A DNA stretch of 64,000 nt from Sipunculus nudus (GCA_026874595.1 CM049314.1:71688300-71752299); one strand, 5' to 3'; counted from the stretch's first letter, positions 1-11,626 are shown. Notes: a model not told the origin generated them from the sequence alone. A program made the numbers and translations.

Positions 1-592
1 TGAACATTACTTTATCTAACGGTAATAGATACGGTGTAATAATTTACGTTCAAGTTTACATGAAATCTTAGTACATAATGTCACCACACGATTTTGTTTC
101 GTTAAGTGTTCTGTGTTTTATATTCAATTAATATTTCCGTTTGACTGCTTTAAATTTCATACGAGTGATTTCCTGTTCTTAATGACCATCACTAGTCATT
201 TGCTAAAGTAAAGTTTTTTTCTGGTAGAACCGGCTGATGCATTTAGGTAGCATCTTTTATATTCTATGGTTTGTTTGAATGTGCACATTCTCTTGCTAAA
301 GCCTTGAAATATAAATGCACATTGGGCCATAGAATGTAAAATTCCATGGTTAATCTAACGATATATAAAATAATAAATATAAATATAAATATATATCTAT
401 ATATAGCTCATTAAAATATCTGTATTTAATTGGTCAGTGTAATTTCAAAAGGACTGGGAAGCAGCCTGACGGATGAATACACTTCAAATGCACCGTGAAG
501 CAAATTGGTTTAGGCGACGCCAGTTGCTATGTAGGAACTCCAAACGCTATTTTGAATCCTTGATTTGAAAGAAATACTTTTACACACACACA
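1..592. other. AT-rich non-coding DNA
   Basis: No gene is recognised. A short (CA)n run at about 582-600 directly abuts the first copy of the 210-bp direct repeat. The only reading frame here translates that microsatellite and is not coding. Confidence 0.5.
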
Positions 593-803
593 CACACACG
601 TACACACCACAAACAACCACTTGCTGGTTCTTGGGAGAGATAACACAAGTCAGGGTTGACGTTTGAGCAGATTCAAGCTCCCATAAAATAATATTTAATT
701 TCAAAATGATATGAATTTGAAAAACATACATATGCCCCCATTTAATAAACTCTTAATCTTTTAATTATTTAACAATTCCTAAGAAGGCGTGGGTCCCAAA
801 AAT
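593..803. repeat. Direct repeat copy 2 at the 3' side of the first YR retroelement
   Basis: About 210 bp recurs in the same orientation at 1505-1717 with roughly 90% identity by eye (shared landmarks: ccacttgctggttcttggga, the ATATGAATTTGAAAAA stretch, and AACAATTCC...AAGAAGG). Relative to the minus-strand retroelement this is the outer copy. Its place beyond the recombinase fits the B2 repeat of a Ngaro-type A1-ORFs-B1-A2-B2 structure, but no matching A1/A2 pair was found by eye. Confidence 0.6.
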
Positions 804-1504
804 ACCATACAATATAAAAACATTTGAATTGCTGTATAACAATTAAACACATATTAACATCTTCTAAAACATGAACTCGCCTCAGCAAATAAACATATTC
901 ACAAAGTCCAAAACATAAGATAGCATTCTTCTCGAATGGTTAAACAAACATATAAACAGACAATCATCACCTCAAATGTCACAAAGTCCAATACTAAAAA
1001 ATGGTGGTGACAAGGGGGGAGGCGGCGGGTAAATCAGTTGTTGAGAGCTTCGTATGACGAGAAAGACTGAATGCAACTTGTGTATGTCCGTATTTAAATT
1101 GGTTCTGGTGATCCGCAAATCTCACTGTGACATCACGCGAGAACGCTGGTTGTCAACTTTCGCCTGGCTCCATTATCGCTCACTCGGCGCATGTGTGTCC
1201 ACCAATCCAGACGTTTACACCTCACTCGTGGTTTACCGTAATATGCACAATTGTTCTTGAATTTGAATACCCCATGGGCTCTTAAATGTCCAGACCTATT
1301 GTAAGTAGAGCCCTATTTGTCGTGGTCTACACCTACGACAGCAAGGGTCTACAATTTAAACCACTGTAAGGCAAGTCAAATGAGTAATAACAATCAACTT
1401 AGTTGGCTAACTTGTGCAACACGTACATACACTAATAAAATAATAGCTAGTGTGGGTGTGTGTATAAAAAAGCCATAGACTACTCTGACTAAAGTTTACT
1501 CATA
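804..1504. other. Spacer between the two direct repeats
   Basis: About 700 bp between the copies. If the flanking repeats are B1 and B2 this should contain A2, but no clear match to the element's 5' side was seen. The short frame at 1054-1260 has no recognisable family. Confidence 0.4.
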
Positions 1505-1717
1505 TCCACACGTACATAGCACAAACAACCACTTGCTGGTTCTTGGGAGAGATAATACAAGTCAGGGTTGACGTTTGAGCAGCTTTCAGCTGCCATAAAA
1601 TAATATTTAATTTCAAAATGATATGAATTTGAAAAAACATACATATGCCCCCATTTAATAAATTCTTAATCTTTTAATTATTTAACAATTCCCAAGAAGG
1701 TGGGGGTCCAAAAATGC
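1505..1717. repeat. Direct repeat copy 1, next to the recombinase ORF
   Basis: Same sequence as 593-803. It lies about 60 bp past the 3' end of the minus-strand tyrosine recombinase, where the B1 repeat of a Ngaro-type element would sit. Divergence between copies is clearly higher than in the element at 49.45 kb, which implies an older insertion. Confidence 0.6.
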
Positions 1718-1779
1718 CACTGCCACAGAGTGGCTCCCCACCCAAGGCAGAGGTTTGTGGTGTTTTCTAAGTGCAATAA

Positions 1780-2672
1780 TTATGAAATAGAATGTAGGCG
1801 AATATATTTTTGGAATGCCTCAAAATTCCATCTACCTAACGCCCTTATTTGAGCGTCACTCAATCCAGCTGCGGCAGCTTCTGTTGCTGCCCCAATACAG
1901 AAATGTGATCTTTGAAATGTTTTGGATCTAACCTTACAAAAGATAGGTCCTTGGCCAATTGTGTTTCCACTTGTTTCCTGGACAGAATTAGGGTGTTCTG
2001 CAGAGTGAAGAGAGGGCCCGGACAATTACCCCTAAGTCGCAGGTAAGACACTCATGCCTGGACTGGACAATATGGTCGCTGCTGTGCCTGAATGTTAACT
2101 TGTTGACACTGTCCTGCCCTGACTGTTTTTCTGTGATACATCCTCATGGTGTAACCTACGGGGATTCCATCCTGATAGACTAAAGCCACATGCTGGAATT
2201 GCACTACCTGATGCCTGTCTGCTGTGCTACGGGCGACAAGTTCGCCTAAGCGGCAAAAGCCGTAGAAACATGTTAGGTAGAGTAATTGGTACAGTAGTCT
2301 TAAATATGCTTCATTAACTTTGAACTGCAATGCATAATTTAATTTGTTGAGAACTGGTTTGGTGATAGGGCATCTTGTATCTAGACAAGGGGTTTTCTTT
2401 TTAGCTGTAGCAGTTAGTTTTCTGACAGCAGGTGAAGAGCCTGGATCTGGGAGATTTAAAAGTTTGTTGACATAAGATATTGCTGACGCAAGACTTGCCA
2501 AAGATGCGCCCGATAAGCCTTCAGTGAAGCGATCTGTAAGAAAAATGAATACTACTGTTGGTGCCCAATGAGGCATATTAATGCGTTTACAAAAACTCCT
2601 GAGGGCTGACCAAACTCTAGTAAATGCTGGATGGGGCCAAACCTTCACTGACCAGCTGGTCTCCTCTCTCAA
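1780..2672 (-). pseudogene. Tyrosine recombinase (YR) of the decayed retroelement
   Basis: This recombinase would integrate the circular cDNA of a YR retrotransposon. The main frame is 2672-2052 (206 codons); the C-terminal part continues in another frame at 2025-1780, so there is a frameshift near 2030-2050. Support: the first catalytic Arg context (FYGFCRLGELV), the C-terminal block IGAATEAAAAGLSDAQIRALGRW, seen as two adjoining pieces, and a final AFQKYIRL that supplies the nucleophilic Tyr. The HxxR box reads H-F-C before IGAAT: the Arg codon has become TGT (consistent with CGT to TGT CpG decay) and one codon seems missing. Very probably inactive. Confidence 0.8.
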
Positions 2673-2678
2673 TCAATG

Positions 2679-3317
2679 TTAATACCTGGGGAGGCAAGCA
2701 ACCGGAGCTGTTTGCTGGTTGGCTAGGGGAATCAGCCGCCTGAACTTGTCGACCTGTAAACGAGATAAAGCATCAGCTGTATTAATTCTTCCAGGTATAT
2801 GTTTAGCACGAAACAGAATGTTATTCTTAGGTGTGCTAAGGACTAATTTTCTTACTAAGTTCATAGTGTTCTTTTCTCTACAGGTTTCCTTGTTTAGAAT
2901 ATGCACTAAGGCCAAATTGTCTGTAAACATGAGTATTTTCTTGTCTCTAAGTTGACCTCCCCACATATCTAAGGCCATAACAATGGGGACTAACTCCAAT
3001 GTGACAATATCTGCATCCCTCCACTCTTCAGTGAACCTACCATGAAACCAGTGCTGGCCTAGCAAAGCCCCATAACCTAGATCTTTTGCGTTATCAGTAA
3101 ACAGTTGTAACGATTCAGAAGTGTCCCACTTATGGTTAAGGAAGAAAGTTTTACCATTGTTAAAAAAAAGGAATTCTAGCCACAGCCTGAGGTCAGCTCT
3201 TTCCTCCTTACCTAACCTTCTGTGGTGATGGGGCTTTTTAAGACCGATCGTATTGCTAATTAGGCGTCTGAGGAATGGGCGGCCCGGCACTACAACAGAA
3301 CATGCAAAATTTAGCAA
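2679..3317 (-). pseudogene. RNase H domain of the decayed retroelement
   Basis: A 212-codon frame carrying the thumb/connection and RNase H region. Acidic positions expected for RNase H are visible in order: Asp in LFTDNAKDLGYGA, Glu in TLELVPIVMALDMW, Asp in LMFTDNLALVHILNK, and a final Asp in HIPGRINTADALSR. It is separated from the RT frame by one in-frame stop near 3330, and from the recombinase frame by a stop and about 6 bp. Ordinary for the family; this part is the least damaged of the element. Confidence 0.8.
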
Positions 3318-3329
3318 GCCAATCAGCGA

Positions 3330-4250
3330 CTAAAGCTCTTTTAGGGTGATCTTTTTTCGTTTCATGTACATTGCAAGGAGGCGCTGGCATTCTTGAACTT
3401 TTCCTTCTGGCAACCTAGCAATTTTGAGGTTGCAATCAATTTCAATGCCTAAAAACGACAGTTGTTGGGCAGGGCCAACTGTTTTTTTTTCTAAGCTAAT
3501 GGGATGTTCAATTCTGAGCACAACTGAATAAAGACTTTAACCAAATTTTGACAGGTTTGCTTATTGTGGACAATGAACAAAAAATCATCAAGGTAATGCA
3601 CTATTTAACCAGGGAGTCTTTGTGATTTCAAGATGTGTTGTAGTGCCGAACTGAATTCTTCAAACAGACTGCAAGAAGAGGAACAGCCCATTGGTAGACA
3701 TATGTCATAATAAAATGAGCTGTTTCAGGTGAAACTTAACAGATGATGTGGATCTGGGTTTACAGGGAGAAGTCTGAAGGCTGACTCTATATCAGCTTTA
3801 GCCAAATATACAGAATCACCCATGTCCTGAATAAAAATTATAGCATCTTCTACTGATGCATGTGAAACTGACGTGGCTTCTTTATCTATACCATCATATT
3901 TAGAGTCACCTGTTGGAAATGAAAGGTGGTGAATGAGCCTGAATTTTCCTTGGTCTTTCTTAGGGACTAGACCTAAAGGTGAACAAATAAAAGGATGAAA
4001 CGGTGGCTCTTTGAAAGGACCAGCTAACCTGCCTAATGCTAATTACCTATGAATTTTTTCCTCTACCACCAAAGGATATTCATAACAGGATTTAAGATTT
4101 TCTGAAACTAAGGTATTTGGAACTCCCCGATAGCCAATGTCAAACCCTTTCCGAAAACCTGATACCAATTTTGAAGCCAAATTTGCAGGGTAACCACTTG
4201 CTGTAAGTGCCGCTGCAAGTCTATCGCTGTCGATTGGTGTAATTCCTGTT
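3330..4250 (-). pseudogene. Reverse transcriptase of the decayed retroelement
   Basis: The N-terminal entry is at about 4250-4043, with LVSGFRKGFDIGYRG, a signature of DIRS/Ngaro RTs. It continues at 4042-3540 with SPLGLVPKK, FRLIHHLS and LAKADIESAFR blocks, and ends in FLGIEID at 3450-3430. The catalytic YLDD box is intact at 3595-3584, but a TAA stop sits in frame at 3607-3605, four codons upstream. Further stops break the frame near 3730 and 3490. The RT was functional in the ancestor and is dead here. Confidence 0.85.
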
Positions 4251-4446
4251 CGCCGTGTTTGGGGGCTGTTGGGGTTGTTGCGTTGGTTGCCTGCGTCCTG
4301 AGTTGGAAGCTGTGTTGTTCTGTCCCTCAGACTGAGACTTAGACCGGATCCTAGGGTGGTTTCAACGTCAGTTTTGGCATGCATGGAGGTATGCGCAGCC
4401 TTGACAGAATCTGCCCCTGTTGAATTTATTGCATGTGCCTGTTTTC

Positions 4447-5514
4447 TTACTGGGGCCACGAAAGGGCTGATTGTCTGATTTGAGTACCTGAGCGAGGGCA
4501 GTCGCATATAGCTCTGTATGTTGCCTCTCTCATGGGCAGGCATACATGAGGTGCCTGTTTGGGGAACTTTTGTGTGTAGATAGACATAAAGATATTGAAT
4601 GCTTGAGACCAGGCGCTAAAGGTAAGTTGTTTCTTGTTGTTTTCTGGCAGCCAGCGTAGACCTGCTTGATCGTCCATCTGCAGGCTATAGGACATAGTGC
4701 TGTGGCCAATCAATTCAGCAAAGTCTATGAACTTGTCGGCCCAAACCTTCTCTTTTACTTTGTCTGACAGTTGCAACCCAAGAGCAATTGATATGTTATG
4801 GCTGAGATCATGACTAGGGGCACTGTGATTGCGGTTAACAGCAGTGTTCATGTCAGAATTAGGCAAGGGCCAGGAGATGCCTCCACTGATTGGGATAGAG
4901 GACTGAACTCGCTCACCTGTGATGTCTGAGCATGTGTTTTGCACAACTGCCGGCGTGAGTGGAGGTGGGGTCGATTGACCAGGCCTTGTTGCAGACATTG
5001 TTGCAGACTGGCTGGCAGTCGGCTGAAGTTGACCCTGGTTGGGGGTTACCGTGGCCTGAGTGGATCATGGTTCCGAACATCTCTGGGTTGATGGGGTAGT
5101 TTGCTGAGCTGCTGTTCTCTGTGGAATACCATGCCTTTCCAGCAGCGCATCCAGCCTACTGTCCATGAGTGGCATTAGTCTGTCAATCAACATTTCGGCC
5201 TCCTGTTGATTAAAGTCAGATCCAGACTGCTGGCTCGGGGATGTGGTGTCTTGAGCAGAGCTTGCTGACGTAGCGTGGGTTGGGGTACTGGCTGCCACAA
5301 TGCGCCGCCGCATGCGGCTCTGCGTGGTTGGTGTTGGCGCAGCACGCCGGCCCCTCAAGGCTGATGCGTCAGTGGCTAACGCCATCTCTACCAAACGACT
5401 AGGTGCTCTGCGTACCCTGGACGGCATTCTAGAAGAAATAATTTTAACACAAGAGGATCTGTATAACATGGGTTTACATTGTGACAGTATGAGCATCAGC
5501 TGAGGCCATGCCAA
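4447..5514 (-). pseudogene. Gag-like ORF of the decayed retroelement
   Basis: Two minus-strand frames (5514-5065 and 4998-4447) separated by a stop and frame change just upstream of the RT. The second contains SLQMDDQAGLRW and FSAWSQAFNIFMSIYTQKFP, a W-x2-AF-x2-F-x4-Y pattern typical of the Gag-like ORF of DIRS/Ngaro elements. The first is rich in Arg, Ser, Thr and Gln with low complexity. The frame at 4543-4043 overlaps and leads into the RT, so gag and pol were probably linked by a frame switch. No zinc finger is visible, unlike the Gag of the element at 49.45 kb. Confidence 0.6.
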
Positions 5515-6030
5515 GCATGTCGCATCACTGCGCGGTGTAGATCAGTTCTGCCTATGCCTCTGAGATGGTCAATATAGCATTAATATTATGCAAACATTAA
5601 ATAAGGAGACCATGCAGGGCATGTCGTGGTATTGGCACGGAATCTATAACATAGAGTACGTCTCCAAAAAGAGTAATAGTGGAATCAGTTGCTTTAATGC
5701 AGCACAAACCAACTGCTTTATGAGCAATTGTGACAAAGGCCCCGTGCATAGCACGTCATGTAAAAGGAAATACATGGTGCAGGGGATTGCGCCTTGAAAG
5801 CCACTATAGCTCCAGTGAATTAATGTTGGGTTGTAACCCAAACCAAGGCAACTCACCTTGCAAGTGTTCATCAGGGGCCATGCCAAGCATGTCACATCTC
5901 TGTGCGGAAGGGTATTTTAACCACAACGCCCCTGGCATATGCATAATCTGAATATATCGAGACCATGCCGCGCATGTCATGTCAGAGGCATGGAATCTAT
6001 AAAAAATTATAGAATACGTCTCGGGAGGGA
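5502..6030. repeat. Imperfect tandem repeats upstream of gag
   Basis: A motif close to GCCATGCCAAGCATGTC recurs at about 5507, 5608 (as GACCATGCAGGGCATGTC), 5877 and 5963, followed in two of the four by GGAATCTATAA...GAGTACGTCTC or its variant. The repeats have a ~370-bp higher-order spacing. They are the only structure seen between the gag start and the hydrolase ORF and may mark the element's 5' regulatory region. Reading frames on either strand here are not coding. Confidence 0.5.
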
Positions 6031-6444
6031 ATATATAGCACTGCATAGACCCAGCAAAGTATAGATGACATGCAATAAATTCAGAAATGCAACCTGGTTG
6101 GGTTGTAGGACCCATCGTTGAAACATGAATTTACAATGAATAACTTGAGCAGTATGTTTCCACAAGATGCTTATTGTAAGAAAACCCACCAAGCAACATA
6201 CCCAAATGATTTATTACCAAAATGATTAATTTTAAAAACAATATATTCACTGTTTGCAATAGAAGAAACCATTGCCTGGCAAGGAATAAAGACAATAGTC
6301 TGTATTATTAAGATGGTAATTTTGTTTCATTGGTCTGAGTGTTAATACCATCTGCCATTCATTACATGGACAAATTGGGCTGTTAAGCACCTACCGCATG
6401 CATGGTGTCCATTGCAAATACAAGCACCATAGTTTGACATTAAT
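6031..6444. other. Non-coding gap between the hydrolase ORF and the repeats
   Basis: About 400 bp without recognisable coding, RNA or repeat structure. Confidence 0.4.
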
Positions 6445-7031
6445 CTAGATCCCCAAGCCATTGATACAGCATCCCTTAATAGATTTATACCACAGTTTTA
6501 AACCCCGGTTGTTAAAGTGAACTCCATCGTCAAGGAACAGATGGGGGCCCCATTTGAATTTGTGCGACCATAATTTTGTATAGTCAGTCTCTCCTGGTGT
6601 GGCGTAAAGGAACTGGTTACAAATAGTAACTCTATTACAATAATCGCTGGGGTAATTCCAGCCACAGTAAGGGTGAAACCTTGGCGTAAGTGCCAACACC
6701 CTGACTTTAGGAACCCCCAAACGTTTATGCAAATGATCTGCAAGTAGCAGCAGCTGATTACCGACCACTTCTGGTCGGCTAGAGTGGCCATGATCTGACA
6801 AGTCGTTATCGCCTACGTGAAGAATTACCAGGGCCGGTTTAAGACGTGTTACAATCCCAAGATCAGCTATCTTTACTGTATTAACCGTGCGACCGCCTAC
6901 AGCGTGTATATGAACGGCACATTTGGAAAATCCAAGCTCCGATTTCATGGCCATAACCCCTTTCTTATGCCCTGTTTTAATCTCTTAACTTGCGAATCCC
7001 CGATAACCAGTACAACTTCCTGAGACGCCAT
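6445..7031 (-). pseudogene. SGNH/GDSL-type hydrolase ORF, frameshifted
   Basis: Reading from an ATG at 7031, the N-terminus gives MASQEVVLVIGDSQVKRL, with the block-I GDS serine motif. A frameshift near 6955-6965 moves the rest into the frame at 6954-6445 (169 codons). That part has LVILHVGDNDL (block III, here G-D-N-D) and LDDGVHFNNRG (block V Asp-x2-His). The SGNH fold is therefore complete apart from the frameshift. SGNH-like ORFs are carried by some retroelements, including some YR elements; position and strand suggest this one travelled with the Ngaro-like element. A host esterase pseudogene is the alternative. Confidence 0.7.
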
Positions 7032-8049
7032 ACCAAAGGAAAGACGGAACGATGTTTCAAAAAAAAAAATTTTTTTTAGTAAAAATGACTGCCAAACTGT
7101 GGCTTTAAGGTAATTTCTAATTCCCCTTTAGGCTTTATCCAGCAGTAGCAAACTGTAACCGATCACCCGTATCACGGATGGCCACTGTTATATTTGTCAG
7201 TGATAACACGTTACTAAACAATAAGACTGGTGATTACACCGTCACCATATTGGAGTAAATATGTGAGAGGGGCAAAGCTGAAGACAGTTTTAACTATTTG
7301 TTAAAAATATGAAATATAAAGAGTATAAACAATATTGTAGAATATAAAGGTTACATTTTTTCGACAGAATAATTAATCAAAGCCCTTGCAAGGCAGTGCG
7401 GTCCATCCATAGTCTGTCCCAAATTAAAAAAATTGTCAATTTTTTTTTCTGATCGGCTAGGTGTGAGTAAAAACAAAATTTTGAAATTCATACATGATAT
7501 GCACTTTTCAAATCATAAACATTCTTCTTTTCCTCTATATTTTGACCGATTTTGTTTGTCGTCTGAGAGGACTAAATGTTGGTTTTATCTACTGCCATTT
7601 TCCTGAGGACACACTTTAATAATTTATCTGTTTTGTTTGTGCTATCTTATAGGGCTAGGTGTGGGCTTTTGAACTTCTACACATAAATTTTTAAAATTCA
7701 TTAATTATCCACACCTTTAAAAGGATTTTTTCCTTTATATCTTGACCGATTTTGAGTCTGTTTTTTATCTGATTGAACTGGCCGGTGAAGCCACCTCAAA
7801 TATTTATTTTCTTTGAAAAAGGTCTTTAACTGCACTCAATGATGATTTATATAATTATATCGCACTCGTGCGCCATAAATATTAAGTCATAGACATTATG
7901 GCCTTTGATTTAATATAATCTCTTTGACGTTTTTGAGTAAAGTATGCAGGTAGAACAGACTGATAAAAGTAAACACAGCTGTTTTACTTTATCATAAATA
8001 AGTGAACCTTGGAACGCTAAAATAAAATATTTTTTTTTTACATAACTCA
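7032..8049. other. Non-coding DNA with an imperfect ~200-bp duplication
   Basis: Two related stretches at about 7450-7562 and 7650-7762 share GCTAGGTGTG, AAAATTCAT and a TTGACCGATTTTG end. Nothing else is recognised. The CTLD exons expected downstream of the broken lectin gene at 8.1-8.8 kb are absent here. Confidence 0.4.
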
Positions 8050-8830
8050 TTTAACATATGTCGGGAAATAATCCAAGTATTCTGGTCATATTAAACATTT
8101 TGATTAGTCATGCTAAAATAATATATTAAAAAAAATGCTCAGAGGATTTTTTTGTGATTAAATATTAAAACTATGACAATACTCACTGCATCTCAGGGCG
8201 GTGTTCTATATCATGTTAATTTTAATGCCAACTTTGTATATCATATATCTGAAGCGATAGGATTTACAACCATCCGTTTTAGTTAGTTTCACTTGGCCGG
8301 CGATTTTCCTTGCTCCATTCACGGATACTAAAATAAACGTAACACGTATTCCACTTTCGATCAGGTAATACATATCAAATTTATGATAAAATCTCTCAAA
8401 TTATATAAACATAATTTATTAAGTCAAGTAGAGTACATTCATGTTGGTATATTGATATGTCATTAAATATTTACGTTATTCCTTACTCCAACTCTGGAAA
8501 TGATCCAGAATCACTAGTATTGTATGACTTAAGCCTTGATTTAATAACCCTTGTTTCTTAACATGTTATGTTATTACCATATCGCAAATAGTAAGACTTC
8601 AAGACATCTTAGCTGCAACAAATTATAAGAAATTGTAAACGTTAGCATTCATAATATCGCTAAGAGTGATGTAAGTAATTACCTGATAAACACAGCAGGA
8701 GGATCAGTACATTATTTTCGGCCATTATGTTTTCCGGATTCATTTTGAAGACGTCAAAGTACCATGTCTCAAGCATTCACGTTTATTTTGAAGACCTCTC
8801 CAATGTGCTCTTTTGGTAATATATAGTGAA
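8050..8830 (-). pseudogene. Broken C-type lectin gene, exons 1 and 2 only
   Basis: An inverted paralogue of the lectin gene at 36.5 kb, with similarity through the 5' flank, exon 1, intron 1, exon 2 and the start of intron 2. Exon 1 is 8743-8683 (ATG at 8743, signal peptide ending VLILLLCLSG, donor GT at 8682-8681), 61 nt as in gene 2. Exon 2 is 8327-8187, 141 nt as in gene 2, with TTTTAG acceptor and GTGAGT donor. One lesion is visible: TAG at 8208-8206 where gene 2 has CAG. Similarity stops near 8050 and no CTLD exons follow, so the gene cannot make a lectin. Confidence 0.8.
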
Positions 8831-8832
8831 AA

Positions 8833-9010
8833 AAAAGTAATGTGTCAATTTATAATGTCTTTATGTATTATTTTGTGTCATTTCTTATTACAAACATTCG
8901 TTGTTTCTTGTATAAAATTAAAAAAGTAATGTGTCAATTTATAATGTCTTTATGTATTATTTTGTGTCATTTCTTATTACAAACTTTCGTTGGTTCTTGT
9001 ATAAAATTCC
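8833..9010. repeat. 89-bp tandem duplication
   Basis: Two nearly identical copies in tandem with 89-bp spacing (GTAATGTGTC at 8837 and 8926). The small frame across it is a product of the duplication. Confidence 0.8.
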
Positions 9011-10938
9011 TAGAAATTAGAAGATAATCTCATTTGCAGACGCTATGGATTCGAGCAAACAACTTGCCTACCTAGTAGAGTCATACACATGCACTCCTTA
9101 CATGAGGTGTAGCCTAATATGTGTGTCGACAAGGTATATAACAATTATTTAGGTTCTGGCATGTGAAAACAAAGGAATTGTCTTCCTAATTGTATTCCTT
9201 ATTGCTGAGGATACATTAGATATAACCTTCCAATCAGGTTTATCTTACGTGGTCTTTGTAATATTATTTGTACTGTATGTAAACATAATACCCTTTATCT
9301 ACATGTCATCACACTTTAGTGATCTTTTAATTATCTTAAGTACACAGTTAGTGTCATGTTCTTGTCATAACGTCTATATTGAAGTCATCAGCAAGGCATG
9401 GTTTGGATATAAGAGTAAGTTGGGGAATGTTAATAGATTTAGCTAGAAAATGATTCGGCAAATGACCCTCGTTACATTTCTATGTATTTTACATTACTTG
9501 GACGCATAAACACAGGCAACAAATATCCTTAACCAATAAACCTCACACCCTACACAAAGACACACGTACCCACCCATTGTTGTTGGTATGTATTGGGTAA
9601 AATATGGATACAATATAGATTAAGACATTACAAGAAAAAGTTTCTGTTTGATGGAACGGTTTACGAAGATTCTTTTTCTGTACATTCATTTCCGATAATG
9701 CGTGGAATTATGAAATATAATATATAAATATAAAAGTCGTCACTCTAACTGTTAAACGTACGCTTTTATTTAACACTACCTTGTTTTATTACGCGTCAAT
9801 GTAACTTATATGTGTGTGTGTGTACGTATGCGCATAGACTTGAGTTATTTACACCTAAAATTGGCGGAGTCTCCAACAGCTGACAAGGATATTATTTAAT
9901 CCAGTCATTAATTTTTTTTACATTGGCTAAGTGAGTATTTTGATCGTACCCTTTTATTAAGCTTGACAGTTTAACAATATACGTTATAAATATAAAAAAT
10001 TTTTTCTAGTTTTTAAAGTCTAAAAGTGAAATAAACCATGTTTTTAATGGGTAATATCCAAATTATTCAGGTTATAATTATGAGATGCATGTGTCGTAAA
10101 CACTTTGAAATATGAAAATAACGGCGATACTGCCTCACCGTCCAAGGATGTTTGATAAATAATCAGATATTGCTCTTCTTATTTAAAACAAGAAGCTCTG
10201 CCTACCTATACGCTAGCACATTCTGCATGGAAAGTTAGCAGGGAAGACGTAAATATTTATATGTAAGAAAATTACGAATTATGATCGCCTAATCAGGAGA
10301 TTTCGTGACTGACTTTGTAATACATGTAAACTGTAATACACGTTTCCTCTGGCTGAAATTTGTAATGCTGCGATGACCCAGGCCTGGGACCCGATACACG
10401 AACTGAGCTACCCGTTTCATTCCCACAGGGGCCACTGGAAATATGGTACAAATCTGTTACAACAAGTTCTACAATGAATTAATTTACATTCGGCACATGC
10501 ATCGTAAAGTCCAACCAGCAGAAATATATCAAAGGGCATAAAGGTCCATGTAGGGACTATTTTGTACTACTCTTTATTTTGGATCTGTCGCGCATACGCA
10601 AAATCACACCTTAGGTCAAGCGGTCTTGTTATTGTAAACACACACGCGTGTCTGTGTTGACTCAACCGTAAAACCATAACAAAGTATTAAACAACATTAA
10701 GCGAGGTACTGGGACCGTCTGCTATGATGATTTTGCCCGGAAACTTTGTTATAATGCAAAAGGGACCTGACAGTGTGACAGAAAAGTCATAATATTGTTA
10801 CTGATTATGTCCCTTTAATAAAACTTTATTAAACCCTAATTAACCCTAGGTTTCATTTGACTTCAGGACGGAAATATTATATTTAACTTCAAAACGATTA
10901 CATATCAAGGTTTTTCTCTGGCTATACTAATGCAAAAG

Positions 10939-10940
<2 letters not shown>
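9011..10940. other. AT-rich non-coding stretch
   Basis: No gene recognised. A possible tRNA-derived SINE head lies at 10375-10430 (see findings). A short (TG)n run is at about 9812-9822. Confidence 0.4.

Positions 10941-10995
<55 letters not shown>
10941..10995. repeat. (AT)n microsatellite
   Basis: An uninterrupted AT dinucleotide run of about 55 bp. Confidence 0.95.
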
Positions 10996-10998
<3 letters not shown>

Positions 10999-11576
10999 GA
11001 TGAGGTTATACGTCAGTAAATTTCCAAGTCAAGCAAACCTTAGGATTCTGTTAATCATTTACTGTTTTACATTACCCTACTAAATAATATTAAATCTTGT
11101 TGTATACAGATACAAATGTAAACATGCAGTCGATGTTAAATTTAGAATTAATACTTTCAGAACTGTTTATATTTATGTGTTTCAAGAGAAGGGAAGAGAG
11201 TGAGAGAAATAAAGAGACAAACAGAGAGAAAGAGTGTGAAACATAGAGAGTTAGACACATACATAAGCAGAGCCAATGATAGAAGGAGAACGAATAAAAA
11301 TAACCGTCGATTAATTTCTGTATTCATACTTGATATCCCTTGACAACTTTCAGTGCATGGTTTAATGGAGCCACAATAAGATCATTTTAGCCCTTTTCAA
11401 TTCATCATAATGAACCTGTCATTTGGATGTCAGCAGCAGGCAGTATATCTATTAGGCCACGATAAGGTCTAGGTTGCTTCAGTGTTTTAAGACTAAGCAA
11501 ATGTTCCATATTCCAAGTGTAAAGAGTTTAATCATAATTACCTATATCAGTAAGTACGGTATATCATTACCAATAA

Positions 11577-11583
<7 letters not shown>
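10996..11583. other. Non-coding DNA
   Basis: Contains a purine-rich GA stretch at about 11180-11245. No gene recognised. Confidence 0.4.

Positions 11584-11626
<43 letters not shown>

Larger units (their letters stand above)
1505..7031 (-). mobile_element. Decayed Ngaro/DIRS-like tyrosine-recombinase retrotransposon
   Basis: Read on the minus strand, the order is SGNH-hydrolase ORF (7031-6445), repeat-rich gap, gag-like ORFs (5514-4447), reverse transcriptase (about 4250-3330), RNase H (3317-2679), tyrosine recombinase (2672-1780), then a direct repeat. This domain order, without an aspartic protease, DDE integrase or methyltransferase domain, matches Ngaro rather than Ty3/gypsy or classical DIRS. 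Every protein domain carries frameshifts or stops, so the copy is dead. Whether the hydrolase belongs to this element or to an adjoining one is unresolved. The 5' boundary is uncertain. Confidence 0.75.

Noticed and set aside
5588-6192. Several overlapping frames on both strands around 5.6-6.2 kb
   Set aside because: They fall in imperfect tandem repeats and do not resemble gag or any other family.
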